DNA of 16,997 nt from RPQK01 sp041946865 (GCA_041946865.1 JBHGBF010000109.1:1-16997), one strand, 5' to 3'. Numbered from the stretch's first letter, positions 8,077 through 15,501 are shown. Translations and numbers: made by a program. The notes: generated from the letters alone by a model not told the origin.

Positions 8077-8664
8077 TCAATCTTTGAGATCTCTGAGATA
8101 GCCGCTCAACTCATGAGCAAGCTCCGTAGACCGGGCACGGGCTTTGCCTTTTCCCCAGGCAACGGCCAGGAAGGCCGTGAGTATACCCATTCGTATGACG
8201 TTGTCCCTGAAGTCCACGGGATCCGGCCCGAATACTTGGAGCAACAGGGCCAGCGCGGCCAGCATCAGCATGAGGCCCTGGGAGTAGCGCTCGATTCGCA
8301 ACCGGGTATCGACCAGACGGTGTTCCCTGGAGATATACTCCAGGACGGTGCTGGTTGCCGGTTCACGCAGTCTCCTGATCAGCAGCACGATTCCCGCAAC
8401 GCCGTCGGCGAACAAAGCCCCGGCAAACAGCCACGCGACGACCCGCCCTGACCCCGGCGGCATGATCAGGAGGGGCAAGGCGCCGAGCAGGAGGGCGAAG
8501 AGAAGGGAGAAGATCAGTCTTGACAGCTCCTCCGAGCGCTGCAGGTCCCGAACTGAGGTGGTCCGGAGAAACTGGAGAGACCGTGAAACCCGCGCGCGAG
8601 CAGTCAACGAGCCGCTTTCCAGAGGCCGATTCTGCCAGGCCGATTTGAATCCTTCGAGCTCCAT
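8077..8664 (-). CDS. Four-helix membrane protein encoded beside an ECF sigma factor (possible anti-sigma)
   Basis: This 195-residue protein has no family I can name. It has an N-terminal soluble stretch of about 55 residues and two helices (LIFSLLFALLLGALPLLIM; VVAWLFAGALFADGVAGIVLLI). A charged middle segment follows, then two more helices (LMLMLAALALLLQVFG; MGILTAFLAVAW) and a basic/acidic C-terminal tail. The ATG at 8664 has GGAGG six bases upstream, and only two bases separate it from the sigma stop, so the two are probably translationally coupled. This position is where a membrane anti-sigma factor often sits. The usual zinc-binding HxxxCxxC motif is absent, so the role is an inference from position only. 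Confidence 0.75.
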   Translation of the reverse strand: MELEGFKSAWQNRPLESGSLTARARVSRSLQFLRTTSVRDLQRSEELSRLIFSLLFALLLGALPLLIMPPGSGRVVAWLFAGALFADGVAGIVLLIRRLREPATSTVLEYISREHRLVDTRLRIERYSQGLMLMLAALALLLQVFGPDPVDFRDNVIRMGILTAFLAVAWGKGKARARSTELAHELSGYLRDLKD

Positions 8665-8666
8665 AT

Positions 8667-9158
8667 TCAACCTCCGCAATAACGCTGTATAAATGTCTTT
8701 TTAAGACGGTTGATCCGGACTCCGACGTGGCTTTCGCTCAAGCCCGTGACCTCGGAGATCTCCCGGTAACTCAGATCCTCGAGGTACAGCAGAAACACCG
8801 CGCGGTCGATTTTTCCCAGCGACTGCAGGAAATCGTCCAGAATAACGATCTCCGTGGAAACACTGGACGAGGCAACAGGGTCATGCCCGCACTCCTCCAA
8901 AGGACCGGGATCAATCCGGCGGCCGTTTTTCCTTCGAAACGTGATCGCCGTATTCAGCGCCACCCGATATACCCAGGTGGAGCATGCCGACTTTCCTCTG
9001 AAGCTCTCAAGCCCTTTCCACATTTGCAGCAGAATCTCCTGGCACAAGTCCTGGCGCTCGCTCGGGGGAGCAAAACTGCGGGCAATCGCCATGATTCGGC
9101 GCTGGTTCGCATCCACAACCTGTTCGAACAGGGGCTGTTTTGCTTCAGAACCAGACAC
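8667..9158 (-). CDS. RNA polymerase ECF-type sigma factor
   Basis: This 163-residue protein is a group-4 sigma factor. Region 2 spans about 15-78, with DLCQEILLQMWKGLESFRGKS and STWVYRVALNTAITFRRK for core and -10 binding. Region 4 spans about 108-158, with IDRAVFLLYLEDLSYREISEVTGL as the helix-turn-helix. I place the start at the GTG at 9158, which has GAGGGAG about six bases upstream. An in-frame GTG at 9173, directly after a stop codon, has no ribosome site. It heads an operon with the four-helix protein and the ABC pair. A terminator-like hairpin lies in its upstream region (9218-9245). No obvious ECF-type autoregulatory promoter was found by eye. Confidence 0.92.
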   Translation of the reverse strand: MSGSEAKQPLFEQVVDANQRRIMAIARSFAPPSERQDLCQEILLQMWKGLESFRGKSACSTWVYRVALNTAITFRRKNGRRIDPGPLEECGHDPVASSSVSTEIVILDDFLQSLGKIDRAVFLLYLEDLSYREISEVTGLSESHVGVRINRLKKTFIQRYCGG

Positions 9159-9217
9159 TTTGTTCTCCCTCACTTACTATTAGTCACCGGAGCAGGCGCG
9201 AAAATTACAGGACGTTC

Positions 9218-9245
9218 AAAAAAAACCAGCGGAAAGGAGGCTGGT
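9218..9245 (-). terminator. Terminator-like hairpin upstream of the sigma gene
   Basis: On the minus strand, ACCAGC, a 9-base loop and GCTGGT are followed directly by seven further Ts. This is the form of an intrinsic terminator. It faces toward the sigma gene, 60 bases before its start, while the gene behind it (9338-10267) runs the other way. It is therefore either an attenuator in the sigma leader or stops antisense transcription from the NagB-like gene's promoter region. The stem is only 6 bp. Confidence 0.45.
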
Positions 9246-9298
9246 CGCGTTTCCTTGTGTGCGTCTGAAACACATTGAGTTACCGGCGCGAAGACCTT

Positions 9299-9308
9299 AC
9301 GATATCGT
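9299..9308. promoter_or_regulatory. 10-bp palindrome ACGATATCGT upstream of the NagB-like gene
   Basis: This perfect palindrome lies 29 bases before the ATG at 9338 and about 17 bases before its Shine-Dalgarno. It could be an operator half-site or a chance word. No regulator gene is adjacent. Confidence 0.25.
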
Positions 9309-9337
9309 TACCTGGCAAGTCTCGAGGAGGAAGCGAA

Positions 9338-10267
9338 ATGGATCGACCAATCAGTAAAGTGGCGGCAGGCTGGTGGGACTACACGACTCTGGATGAGCAG
9401 ATCCTCAAGGTGATTCCAACGATTGACGAGCGGCGGCTGCTCCAGCTCGCTCGCCCCGGATTCCAGATCCACTTCTATGACACTCTGGAGGAGTTTTACG
9501 TCGCTGAAGCGCTGGAATATGTCGAGGCGTGGAAACAGGCCAGCCCGTCACGACCTGCCGGGATCTGCGGGCCGATCGGCCCGACCGAGCAGCTCCCTCT
9601 GGTGGCCCGGATAGTGAATGCCCTGGACCTGAACCTGCAGCACGCACATTTCTGGGGGATGGACGAATGGGTCGAACAGGGTAAACCGGTTTCGATCGAT
9701 CATCCTCTCTCGTTTGCGAAGGCGGACCTTGATCTCTGTTTCAACCGCATCCGACCTGAACTCCGGATGCCGCCCGACCAGCTCCATTTCCCGACCGGAG
9801 ACCTTGGGGCCTATACGAGAAGCTATGACGAAGTGCGATGTGTGGTGATGCAGGGCGGACAGGGCGAGGTGAAACACTGGGCCTTTAACGATCCGGTCCG
9901 GCGCGAAGGCCCGTATGCCGACCATCCTCCGTCACCCGAGGAATACCGACGCCTTAGCGCGCGCGTGGTCGATCTGCACCCCATGACGGTGATCCAGAAT
10001 GCGCGCACTTCGGGCGGCGGGAACGTCTCCATGGTGCCTTCGCAGGCAGCCACGGTCGGCCCCGTAGAGACCTGGAAAGCGGAGCGAGTCTCGATCTGGC
10101 ATGCGGGCATGCACGACAACCCCTTCGGCATGAGGCTCACCGCCTTCATGATCTCCGAACGGATCCCCGATTCCTCCGTCCCCATGTCGCTTCTGGCGGA
10201 CCATCCCAACGTCCACTTCCACTATTACCGCAAGGGATTGGGATCGGTAGAAGCCGAAATGCACTAA
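9338..10267 (+). CDS. Glucosamine-6-phosphate deaminase/isomerase-fold (NagB-like) protein with altered catalytic residues
   Basis: This 309-residue protein aligns by motif with the NagB/RpiA fold. FWGMDEW carries D109, equivalent to the catalytic Asp72 of E. coli NagB. GGQGEVKHWAFNDP (about 173-186) corresponds to GVGxDGHIAFNEP. H180 is kept, but the Asp141 position is V178 and the Glu148 position is D185. The C-terminal part (LADHPNVHFHYYRKG) matches the NagB LHPN region. Family members deaminate glucosamine-6-phosphate to fructose-6-phosphate; the changes suggest an altered reaction or substrate. The start at 9338 has GAGGAGG seven bases upstream, and an earlier TTG start at 9275 is not supported. 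It stands alone and divergent from the sigma operon. Confidence 0.82.
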   Translation: MDRPISKVAAGWWDYTTLDEQILKVIPTIDERRLLQLARPGFQIHFYDTLEEFYVAEALEYVEAWKQASPSRPAGICGPIGPTEQLPLVARIVNALDLNLQHAHFWGMDEWVEQGKPVSIDHPLSFAKADLDLCFNRIRPELRMPPDQLHFPTGDLGAYTRSYDEVRCVVMQGGQGEVKHWAFNDPVRREGPYADHPPSPEEYRRLSARVVDLHPMTVIQNARTSGGGNVSMVPSQAATVGPVETWKAERVSIWHAGMHDNPFGMRLTAFMISERIPDSSVPMSLLADHPNVHFHYYRKGLGSVEAEMH

Positions 10268-10301
10268 GCGTGCTCTGAAGACTTTGTTCGCAGTTCCGCA
10301 G

Positions 10302-10330
10302 CTTCGAAACAGAGCCGCACCCATTCGAAG
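10302..10330. repeat. Small inverted repeat CTTCGAA/TTCGAAG after the NagB-like gene
   Basis: A perfect 7-bp stem (10302-10308 with 10324-10330) encloses a 15-base loop, 35 bases beyond the gene's stop. No T-run follows, so it is a weak terminator candidate at best. Confidence 0.4.
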
Positions 10331-10338
10331 TTCGGTTG

Positions 10339-10457
10339 TCAAGCGCAGCGTTTTCCAGCGGAGCGCGTCGGGTGCGAACCGGTCTCACGATTCGATCGTC
10401 CAAGAGGTTCGCATCCGACGCGCTCCGCTGACGGTCCGCAAAAAGCGCTGTGCTTGA
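10339..10457. repeat. 119-base imperfect inverted repeat between convergent genes
   Basis: An inner stem pairs 10356-10380 with 10406-10430 (25 positions, one G/T mismatch) around a 25-base loop. The inner arms start CAGCGGAGCGCGTCGG and end GCGAACC. An outer stem pairs TCAAGCGCAGCG (10339-10350) with CGCTGTGCTTGA (10446-10457), 11 of 12. The two stems are separated by 5 bases on the left and 15 on the right, part of which can also pair (TTT with AAA). It could be a bidirectional terminator for the convergent NagB-like and pepT genes, a MITE-like relic, or a structured RNA. No T-run is attached to the inner stem. Confidence 0.75.
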
Positions 10458-10462
10458 GCTCT

Positions 10463-10496
10463 GTAACGCGTTCTAGCCCCCGCCGCCGCGGGTTAC
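10463..10496. repeat. Hairpin GTAACGCG / CGCGGGTTAC
   Basis: GTAACGCG pairs with CGCG-GTTAC across a GC-rich loop, with a two-base bulge. It follows the 119-base repeat directly, in the same gap. Its function is unknown. Confidence 0.4.
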
Positions 10497-10548
10497 CGTT
10501 AGGCGGTTCCGAAAAGCGTGTAAAGTGCGGGGGGCCGCCTCGCTCGAC

Positions 10549-11808
10549 TCACTCCCCTTCCTGCGCCCACAGGCGGCACAGGTGGAGGATCGTCTCGCTG
10601 GCTTTGGTCAAGGCCGACAACGGAATCCACTCGGTCTTGGAATGGAAGCGCATACCACCGGCAAACAAGTTGGGTGTCGGCATTCCCATGAAGCAGAGGC
10701 GCGCCCCGTCCGTACCCCCTCGAATGGCCTTGCGGATCACGTCGACACCCGCTGCAGCCATGGCTCGGCGAGCCTTGTCGACGAGCGCCGGGTGTCTGGA
10801 GAGCACTTCGTTCATGTTCCGGTATTGCTCCGTGATGGTCGGGACAATCCGCAGTCCGGGGTAACGCACCTCGAAGGCCGCAACCTGGCGGCGCAACAGC
10901 TCGATCCGGCGCTCGTTTCCGGCCGCCTCAAAATCACGGATGATAAGGGTCGCGCGCGCTTCGTTCTCGTCCCCCTTCAGCTCGATCAGATGAAAAAAGC
11001 CTTCTCGCTTCTCGGTGTGCTCAGGGCTCTCCGCCTCCGGCAGTGCTGCAATGAAGCGCGCCGCAATCGCGGCAGCGTTGATCATCTTGCCTTTCGCGTA
11101 CCCTGGGTGGATGTTTCTGCCCTTGAAGAGCAAGACGGCCTTGTGCGCATTAAAGCACTCGTCTTCCAGCTCACCCAGCAGTCCACCGTCCATGGTGTAG
11201 CCGTACCTGCCGAGACGAGACAGATCAATTCCATCGGTTCCGCGCCCGATCTCCTCGTCGGGGGTAAAGACAATCCTGATCTCGGGATGCGGGAGGGCGG
11301 GATAACGAACAAACGCAGCGAGGGCGGCCATGATTTCGGCAATTCCCGCCTTGTCATCGGCACCCAAAAGAGTGTCGCCAGACGCGGTAATCAAAGTATC
11401 CCCGCAAAACCTCAGCAGCTCCGGCTCCTCTTCGGGAGTCAGCACGAGGTCCGGGTTCTTAGGGAACCTGAGGGGTCCGCCGTCGTAGTTTTTACGGATG
11501 ACCGGCCCGACGTCCGCTCCGCTTTCCGACGGTGAAGTGTCGAAGTGAGCACAAAACGTCAGCGGCGGAGACTTCGAGCCGTCCGAAGCGGGCAAGACTC
11601 CGTAGAGGAAACCACGGGCGGACAGCTCCACGTCCTTAAGCTGGAGCTGCTTCAACTCACTTTCGACTAGACGGGCCAAGACCAACTGTCCGGGAGTTGA
11701 GGGACTCTGCGCAGACTCTTCGTCCGAGCGTGTATTGATAGCGACATAGCGTAGGAACCGCCCCTGAGCCTCGTCCTGCAGAAACTTGACAATCTCCGCG
11801 GTGACCAT
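10549..11808 (-). CDS. pepT: Peptidase T (tripeptide aminopeptidase, M20 family)
   Basis: The 419-residue protein is a di-zinc M20B aminopeptidase that removes the N-terminal residue from tripeptides in the cytoplasm. The metal and catalytic residues are all visible: H88 and D90 (CAHFDTS), D151 (LLGADDKAG), the E185/E186 pair (TPDEEIGRGTDG), D207 (YTMDGG) and H389 (MRFHSKTEW). The length is close to the usual 408-410. The start at 11808 has AAAGGAG eight bases upstream; an in-frame start at 11844 has none. It lies 78 bases downstream of the dioxygenase gene on the same strand, possibly in one transcript, though no functional link is obvious. Confidence 0.95.
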   Translation of the reverse strand: MVTAEIVKFLQDEAQGRFLRYVAINTRSDEESAQSPSTPGQLVLARLVESELKQLQLKDVELSARGFLYGVLPASDGSKSPPLTFCAHFDTSPSESGADVGPVIRKNYDGGPLRFPKNPDLVLTPEEEPELLRFCGDTLITASGDTLLGADDKAGIAEIMAALAAFVRYPALPHPEIRIVFTPDEEIGRGTDGIDLSRLGRYGYTMDGGLLGELEDECFNAHKAVLLFKGRNIHPGYAKGKMINAAAIAARFIAALPEAESPEHTEKREGFFHLIELKGDENEARATLIIRDFEAAGNERRIELLRRQVAAFEVRYPGLRIVPTITEQYRNMNEVLSRHPALVDKARRAMAAAGVDVIRKAIRGGTDGARLCFMGMPTPNLFAGGMRFHSKTEWIPLSALTKASETILHLCRLWAQEGE

Positions 11809-11886
11809 GTCTCGCTCTCCTTTTGTCAGAAGGCAGGATCGCACAGAAGCAGGTTCCGCGTCGAGATCCGCTGGCGAGGCCTGGAC

Positions 11887-12858
11887 TTACTTATGAGCCG
11901 CTGTCCTGGCCGGTGCCCGAAGTTCCAGCGGCGGCAAGGCAGCCTCGATGGCCGCCCGTTGGGGCTCCAGCCACGGCGGCAACACCAGTGACTCGCCCAG
12001 CTGAGCCGGGGCTTCATCGACTGCGAAACCCGGCCCCTCCGTCGCCAGCTCGAACAGCACTCCGCCCGGTTCCAGGAAATACACCGATTTGAACCAGAAG
12101 CGATCGATCACGGAAGTCGGTTGCCGGCCTGCCTGTTCGATTCGCGCCCGCATCGACTGCTGGTGCTCGTCATTGTCTACCCGCCAGGCAAGGTGGTGGA
12201 TTCCGCCGACGCCCCATGCTCCCCGGCGGGACTCCGGCGCTTCCCGGAGGTCCAGGTAACGGCCCGAGCCGCCGCCATCAACCCCGTAGCGCTGCCAACC
12301 CTTTTCGGTCCCGAGATGGCCGAAGCTCAGGACACTGGTCAGGAAAGAGGTGGTGCGAATCAGGTCTCGCTCCCACAAACGAGCGCTCTCCAAGCCTCGA
12401 ATCTGCCGCTCGACCGGCACGGGGCTTTCGTCCCAGGGTGAGAACTCGCGCTTCAGAGCATCCTTGCTCTCCACGAGCGCGACTTCCAGCCCATGGGAAT
12501 CGACAATCTGCAGCACCGGATCACCAAAACGCTCGTCCTTACCGCTGAGACGCGTGCCGTATTCTTCCAGGCGCGATTCCCAGTACCCCAGGCTCCCAGG
12601 AGGGACGGCCAGCGAGACCTCAACGGCCAGGCCGTGACCTTTGAGGGAAGGAGCAAGCTGAGACCATGGAAAGAACGTCAAGTCCGTCCCCGGATGACCT
12701 TCCGCATCGGCATAAAACAGGTGATAAGTGCCGGGATCGTCCTGATTCACACTCTTTTTGACCAGCCGGAGCCCCAAGACCCCGGTGTAGAAATCCAGAT
12801 TCTCCTGGGCTGGGCCCGCGATGGCCGTTACGTGATGCAGTCCGTTAACAACCTGCAT
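11887..12858 (-). CDS. mhqO: Ring-cleaving dioxygenase of the MhqO/MhqA type (VOC superfamily)
   Basis: This 323-residue protein has two vicinal-oxygen-chelate domains. Domain one begins NGLHHVTAIAG (H8/H9) and contains NLDFYTGVLGLRLVKKSVNQDD. Domain two contains GGIHHLAWRVDND (H221/H222) and VLFELATEGPGF (E270), which would supply the metal ligands. B. subtilis MhqO-type proteins cleave or detoxify hydroquinones and similar quinols. The start has GGAGGG three to four bases upstream. The gene diverges from the sulfatase across 107 bases that contain a short GCCTGCCAGGC palindrome (12889-12899). No MhqR-type regulator is present in the window. The substrate is inferred from family only. Confidence 0.88.
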   Translation of the reverse strand: MQVVNGLHHVTAIAGPAQENLDFYTGVLGLRLVKKSVNQDDPGTYHLFYADAEGHPGTDLTFFPWSQLAPSLKGHGLAVEVSLAVPPGSLGYWESRLEEYGTRLSGKDERFGDPVLQIVDSHGLEVALVESKDALKREFSPWDESPVPVERQIRGLESARLWERDLIRTTSFLTSVLSFGHLGTEKGWQRYGVDGGGSGRYLDLREAPESRRGAWGVGGIHHLAWRVDNDEHQQSMRARIEQAGRQPTSVIDRFWFKSVYFLEPGGVLFELATEGPGFAVDEAPAQLGESLVLPPWLEPQRAAIEAALPPLELRAPARTAAHK

Positions 12859-12888
12859 AAGCCCTCCATTGTCGTGCTCCCCCTTTTC

Positions 12889-12899
12889 GCCTGCCAGGC
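12889..12899. promoter_or_regulatory. Small palindrome GCCTGCCAGGC in the divergent mhqO/sulfatase gap
   Basis: A 5-bp inverted repeat around one central base lies 30 bases upstream of the dioxygenase start. It could be an operator, but in GC-rich sequence it may be chance. Confidence 0.2.
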
Positions 12900-12949
12900 T
12901 TGAGTTAATTAGGATGAAAAGAACCTGAGTATCGTTTCGCCGGAAGGAT

Positions 12950-12955
12950 TACAAT
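12950..12955 (+). promoter_or_regulatory. Possible -10 element (TACAAT) for the sulfatase gene
   Basis: TACAAT ends 10 bases before the sulfatase ATG, which has no clear Shine-Dalgarno. This would give a nearly leaderless transcript. The -35 region is weak. The same ATTACAAT word precedes the oxidoreductase start at 14505. Confidence 0.35.
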
Positions 12956-12965
12956 CTCTGTTGCC

Positions 12966-14432
12966 ATGAACCGACGGGAATTCCTCTCGACAACCGCTGC
13001 GGGCCTGACTTTCCTGCGAGAAGATCCGCCTCCCAACCTCGTTTTCATCCTTGCCGACGACCTCGGGTATGGAGACATCGCCTGCTTCGGACAGGAGAAA
13101 ATAGAGACTCCGAACATCGACAAGCTGGCTGCTTCAGGCATGCGGTTTACGCGTCACTACTCGGGAAGCCCCGTATGTGCGCCGTCGCGCTGTGTCCTCA
13201 TGACCGGCCTCCATTCTGGACACACCTGGGTTCGCAATAACAGGGAGGTACAACCGGAAGGGCAGGAACCTCTGCCGGCGGGAACCGTGACATTGCCTGG
13301 ACTGCTGCGAAAGCGAGGCTATGTCACCGGCGCTTTCGGGAAATGGGGCCTGGGCGGTCCAGGCAGTTCCGGCGATCCTCTTGTCCAGGGATTCGACCGT
13401 TTCTTCGGGTACAACTGCCAGCGGCACGCGCACAACTACTACCCGACGTATCTCTGGGATGACGACCGCAAGCGGCCACTCGACAATCCGGATTTCTCCC
13501 CTCACCAGCAGCTCCCCGCGAATCTGGACCCGGCAGACCCGGCCAGCTACAAGCAGTATTCGGGCCCACAGTATTCGCCGGATATCATCGCCGCAGAAGC
13601 GCGCCAGTTCGTGAAGGCCAATGCCGGACGACCTTTCTTCCTCTATCTGGCCACGACGGTCCCGCACCTGGCATTGCAGGTCCCGGAAGACTCTCTGAGC
13701 GAGTATCTGGGCCGGTTTCCCGAAACCCCTTACCGCGGTGAGAACCGGTATCTTCCCCATCGGGCGCCGCGCGCCGCCTACGCCGCGATGATCACGCGGA
13801 TGGACCGCGAAGTGGGCCGGCTGATGAAACTGATCGAGGACCTGGGGCTGGGAAAGCGCACCGTCTTCGTGTTCACGTCCGACAACGGCCCGGTCTACGA
13901 CCGGTTGGGCGCAACCGATTCGGATTTCTTCAACTCGAGCGGCGGACTCCATGGGCGAAAAGGCTCGGTCTATGAAGGCGGGATTCGAGTGCCCATGATC
14001 GTCAGCTGGCCGGGTCGGATCGCAGCGCAAAGCAGATCCGAAAGGGTGACCGGTTTCGAAGACTGGCTGGTCACGCTGCTTGAGCTGACCGGCACGCCGA
14101 AGCCGGACCTCACGGACGGGATCGGCTTCGTCCCCACTTTGTTCGGCCGGAGCCAACCCGCCCGCCCGTTTCTCTATCGGGAGTTCCCGGCGTATGGCGG
14201 ACAGCAATCCGTGCTCGCCGGAGAATGGAAACTGGTCCGGCGTAACCTGCTTCCCACCCCACGGCAGCCCGGGAACCCGACGGCCGAGCTTTACCACCTG
14301 GCATCGGACCCGCAAGAAAGCCGCGACGTTACGGCCAGGCACCCGGAAATCGTTGCCCGGCTGACCGAGATCATGCGCGCTCAGCACGTGGCTTCGCCCC
14401 GCTTTCCGTTTCCGGCCCTGGACAACGCTTGA
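12966..14432 (+). CDS. Type I sulfatase (arylsulfatase family) with a short Tat-like leader
   Basis: This 488-residue enzyme hydrolyses sulfate esters. The motif C71-A-P-S-R75 is the Cys-type sulfatase signature, whose cysteine is converted to formylglycine. The calcium ligands D31-D32 (ILADDLGYGD) and FTSDNGP are present, as is the VPHLA histidine. The N-terminus NRREFLSTTAAGLTFL has a twin-arginine motif. Its hydrophobic part is only about ten residues, is followed at once by REDPPPN, and has no AxA cleavage site, so export is uncertain. No formylglycine-generating enzyme is in the window. The likely substrates are sulfated sugars, judged from the two sugar-type genes that follow. Confidence 0.92.
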   Translation: MNRREFLSTTAAGLTFLREDPPPNLVFILADDLGYGDIACFGQEKIETPNIDKLAASGMRFTRHYSGSPVCAPSRCVLMTGLHSGHTWVRNNREVQPEGQEPLPAGTVTLPGLLRKRGYVTGAFGKWGLGGPGSSGDPLVQGFDRFFGYNCQRHAHNYYPTYLWDDDRKRPLDNPDFSPHQQLPANLDPADPASYKQYSGPQYSPDIIAAEARQFVKANAGRPFFLYLATTVPHLALQVPEDSLSEYLGRFPETPYRGENRYLPHRAPRAAYAAMITRMDREVGRLMKLIEDLGLGKRTVFVFTSDNGPVYDRLGATDSDFFNSSGGLHGRKGSVYEGGIRVPMIVSWPGRIAAQSRSERVTGFEDWLVTLLELTGTPKPDLTDGIGFVPTLFGRSQPARPFLYREFPAYGGQQSVLAGEWKLVRRNLLPTPRQPGNPTAELYHLASDPQESRDVTARHPEIVARLTEIMRAQHVASPRFPFPALDNA

Positions 14433-14492
14433 GAGTCTCTAACGCTCTCGCTTCGTACTCTGAGCGTGCTGCTCGCAAACGCCGGGAACCAT

Positions 14493-14498
14493 TACAAT
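14493..14498 (+). promoter_or_regulatory. Possible -10 element (TACAAT) for the oxidoreductase gene
   Basis: TACAAT ends 6 bases before the ATG at 14505, which would place the transcript start at about the A of the ATG. Only a weak GGGG is available as a ribosome site. No good -35 was seen. Confidence 0.35.
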
Positions 14499-14504
14499 GG
14501 GGTT

Positions 14505-15500
14505 ATGACCAGCCAAGTCCGGTGGGGGATCATTGGGTGCGGGAACGTGACCGAAGTGAAGAGCGGCCCGGGCTTTCAGAAGGCCGAGAATTCAGCCCTG
14601 ATCGCCGTCATGCGGCGCAACCGGGAGAAGGCGGCTGATTACGCGCAGCGCCACGGCGTCCCGCGATTCTACGACCAGGCCGCTGACCTGATCAACGATC
14701 CCGAAGTCGACGCCGTCTATGTTGCCACTCCCCCCTCTTCTCACTGCCAGTTGGGCCTCGCGGTGGCCTCTGCCCGCAAACCCTGCCTGATGGAAAAGCC
14801 TATGGCCATGAACCACGCTGAGTGCGTGAAACTGGTCGAAGCTTTTCGCCAGGCCCGGACGCCTCTTTTTGTCGCCTATTACCGGCGGGCCCTGCCTCGC
14901 TTTCTAAAAGTAAGAGAACTGCTGCAGGCGGGCGCGATAGGCCGGCTCACCTCAGTCCACATCTGGCAGTATGACCAGCTGGCAACCGGCCCGGCAGCGG
15001 AAGGCTGGCGCTTCGACCCGTCTATCGCAGGCGCCGGGCTGTTTCTTGATCTGGCGTCTCACGGCCTCGACCTGCTGGATTTCCTCGTTGGCCCGATTTG
15101 CGATGCGGCGGGCTTTGCGGTCAATAGCGGCGGAAGCTACAAGGCGGAGGACGTCACCGCCGCCTGCTTCCAGTTCCAGTCGGGCGTGGTCGGGCACGGC
15201 ATCTGGAACTTCAATGCCGACCGATGGGAAGACGGCATTGTCTTCCGGTGCTCATCCGGCGAGCTGCGAACGCCGGTTTTCACGGACACCGATATTGTGT
15301 TGCGGTCCGGCAGCGAGGAAACGGTCTTCGAAATGCGCAATCCTCCGCATGTCCATCAGCCGCTGATTCAATCGATAGTGAACGAGCTGCTGGGTCAAGG
15401 CCGGTGCGAGTCGACCGGCGAAAGCGGGGCGCGCGCATCCTGGGTCATGGACCGCTGCCTGGAGGGCTACTATCGCTCCCAGCGCTTTCAGGCCCGTTGA
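14505..15500 (+). CDS. Gfo/Idh/MocA family NAD(P)-dependent oxidoreductase
   Basis: This 331-residue protein has an N-terminal Rossmann fold beginning RWGIIGCGN (G8-x-x-G11-x-G13), then DAVYVATPPSSH and the family EKP motif at 97-99. The C-terminal domain carries GAGLFLDLASHGLDLLDFLVG (about 176-196), with the D182 and H186 catalytic-type pair. Members oxidise or reduce hydroxyls on sugars and inositols. There is no signal peptide, so it is cytoplasmic. The start at 14505 was chosen over an in-frame GTG at 14466 because the Rossmann strand begins just after it. It lies 72 bases after the sulfatase and 121 before the enolase-type gene on the same strand, suggesting a sugar-processing group. 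The substrate cannot be named. Confidence 0.92.
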   Translation: MTSQVRWGIIGCGNVTEVKSGPGFQKAENSALIAVMRRNREKAADYAQRHGVPRFYDQAADLINDPEVDAVYVATPPSSHCQLGLAVASARKPCLMEKPMAMNHAECVKLVEAFRQARTPLFVAYYRRALPRFLKVRELLQAGAIGRLTSVHIWQYDQLATGPAAEGWRFDPSIAGAGLFLDLASHGLDLLDFLVGPICDAAGFAVNSGGSYKAEDVTAACFQFQSGVVGHGIWNFNADRWEDGIVFRCSSGELRTPVFTDTDIVLRSGSEETVFEMRNPPHVHQPLIQSIVNELLGQGRCESTGESGARASWVMDRCLEGYYRSQRFQAR

Positions 15501-15501
15501 C

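Noticed and set aside
10525..11535. A 336-codon plus-strand open frame over pepT
   Set aside because: It is a shadow of a gene with all its metal-binding residues intact.
13134..14387. A 417-codon open frame antisense to the sulfatase
   Set aside because: The plus strand has complete sulfatase motifs in order. Long antisense frames are common in GC-rich genes, and this one shows no recognisable domain.
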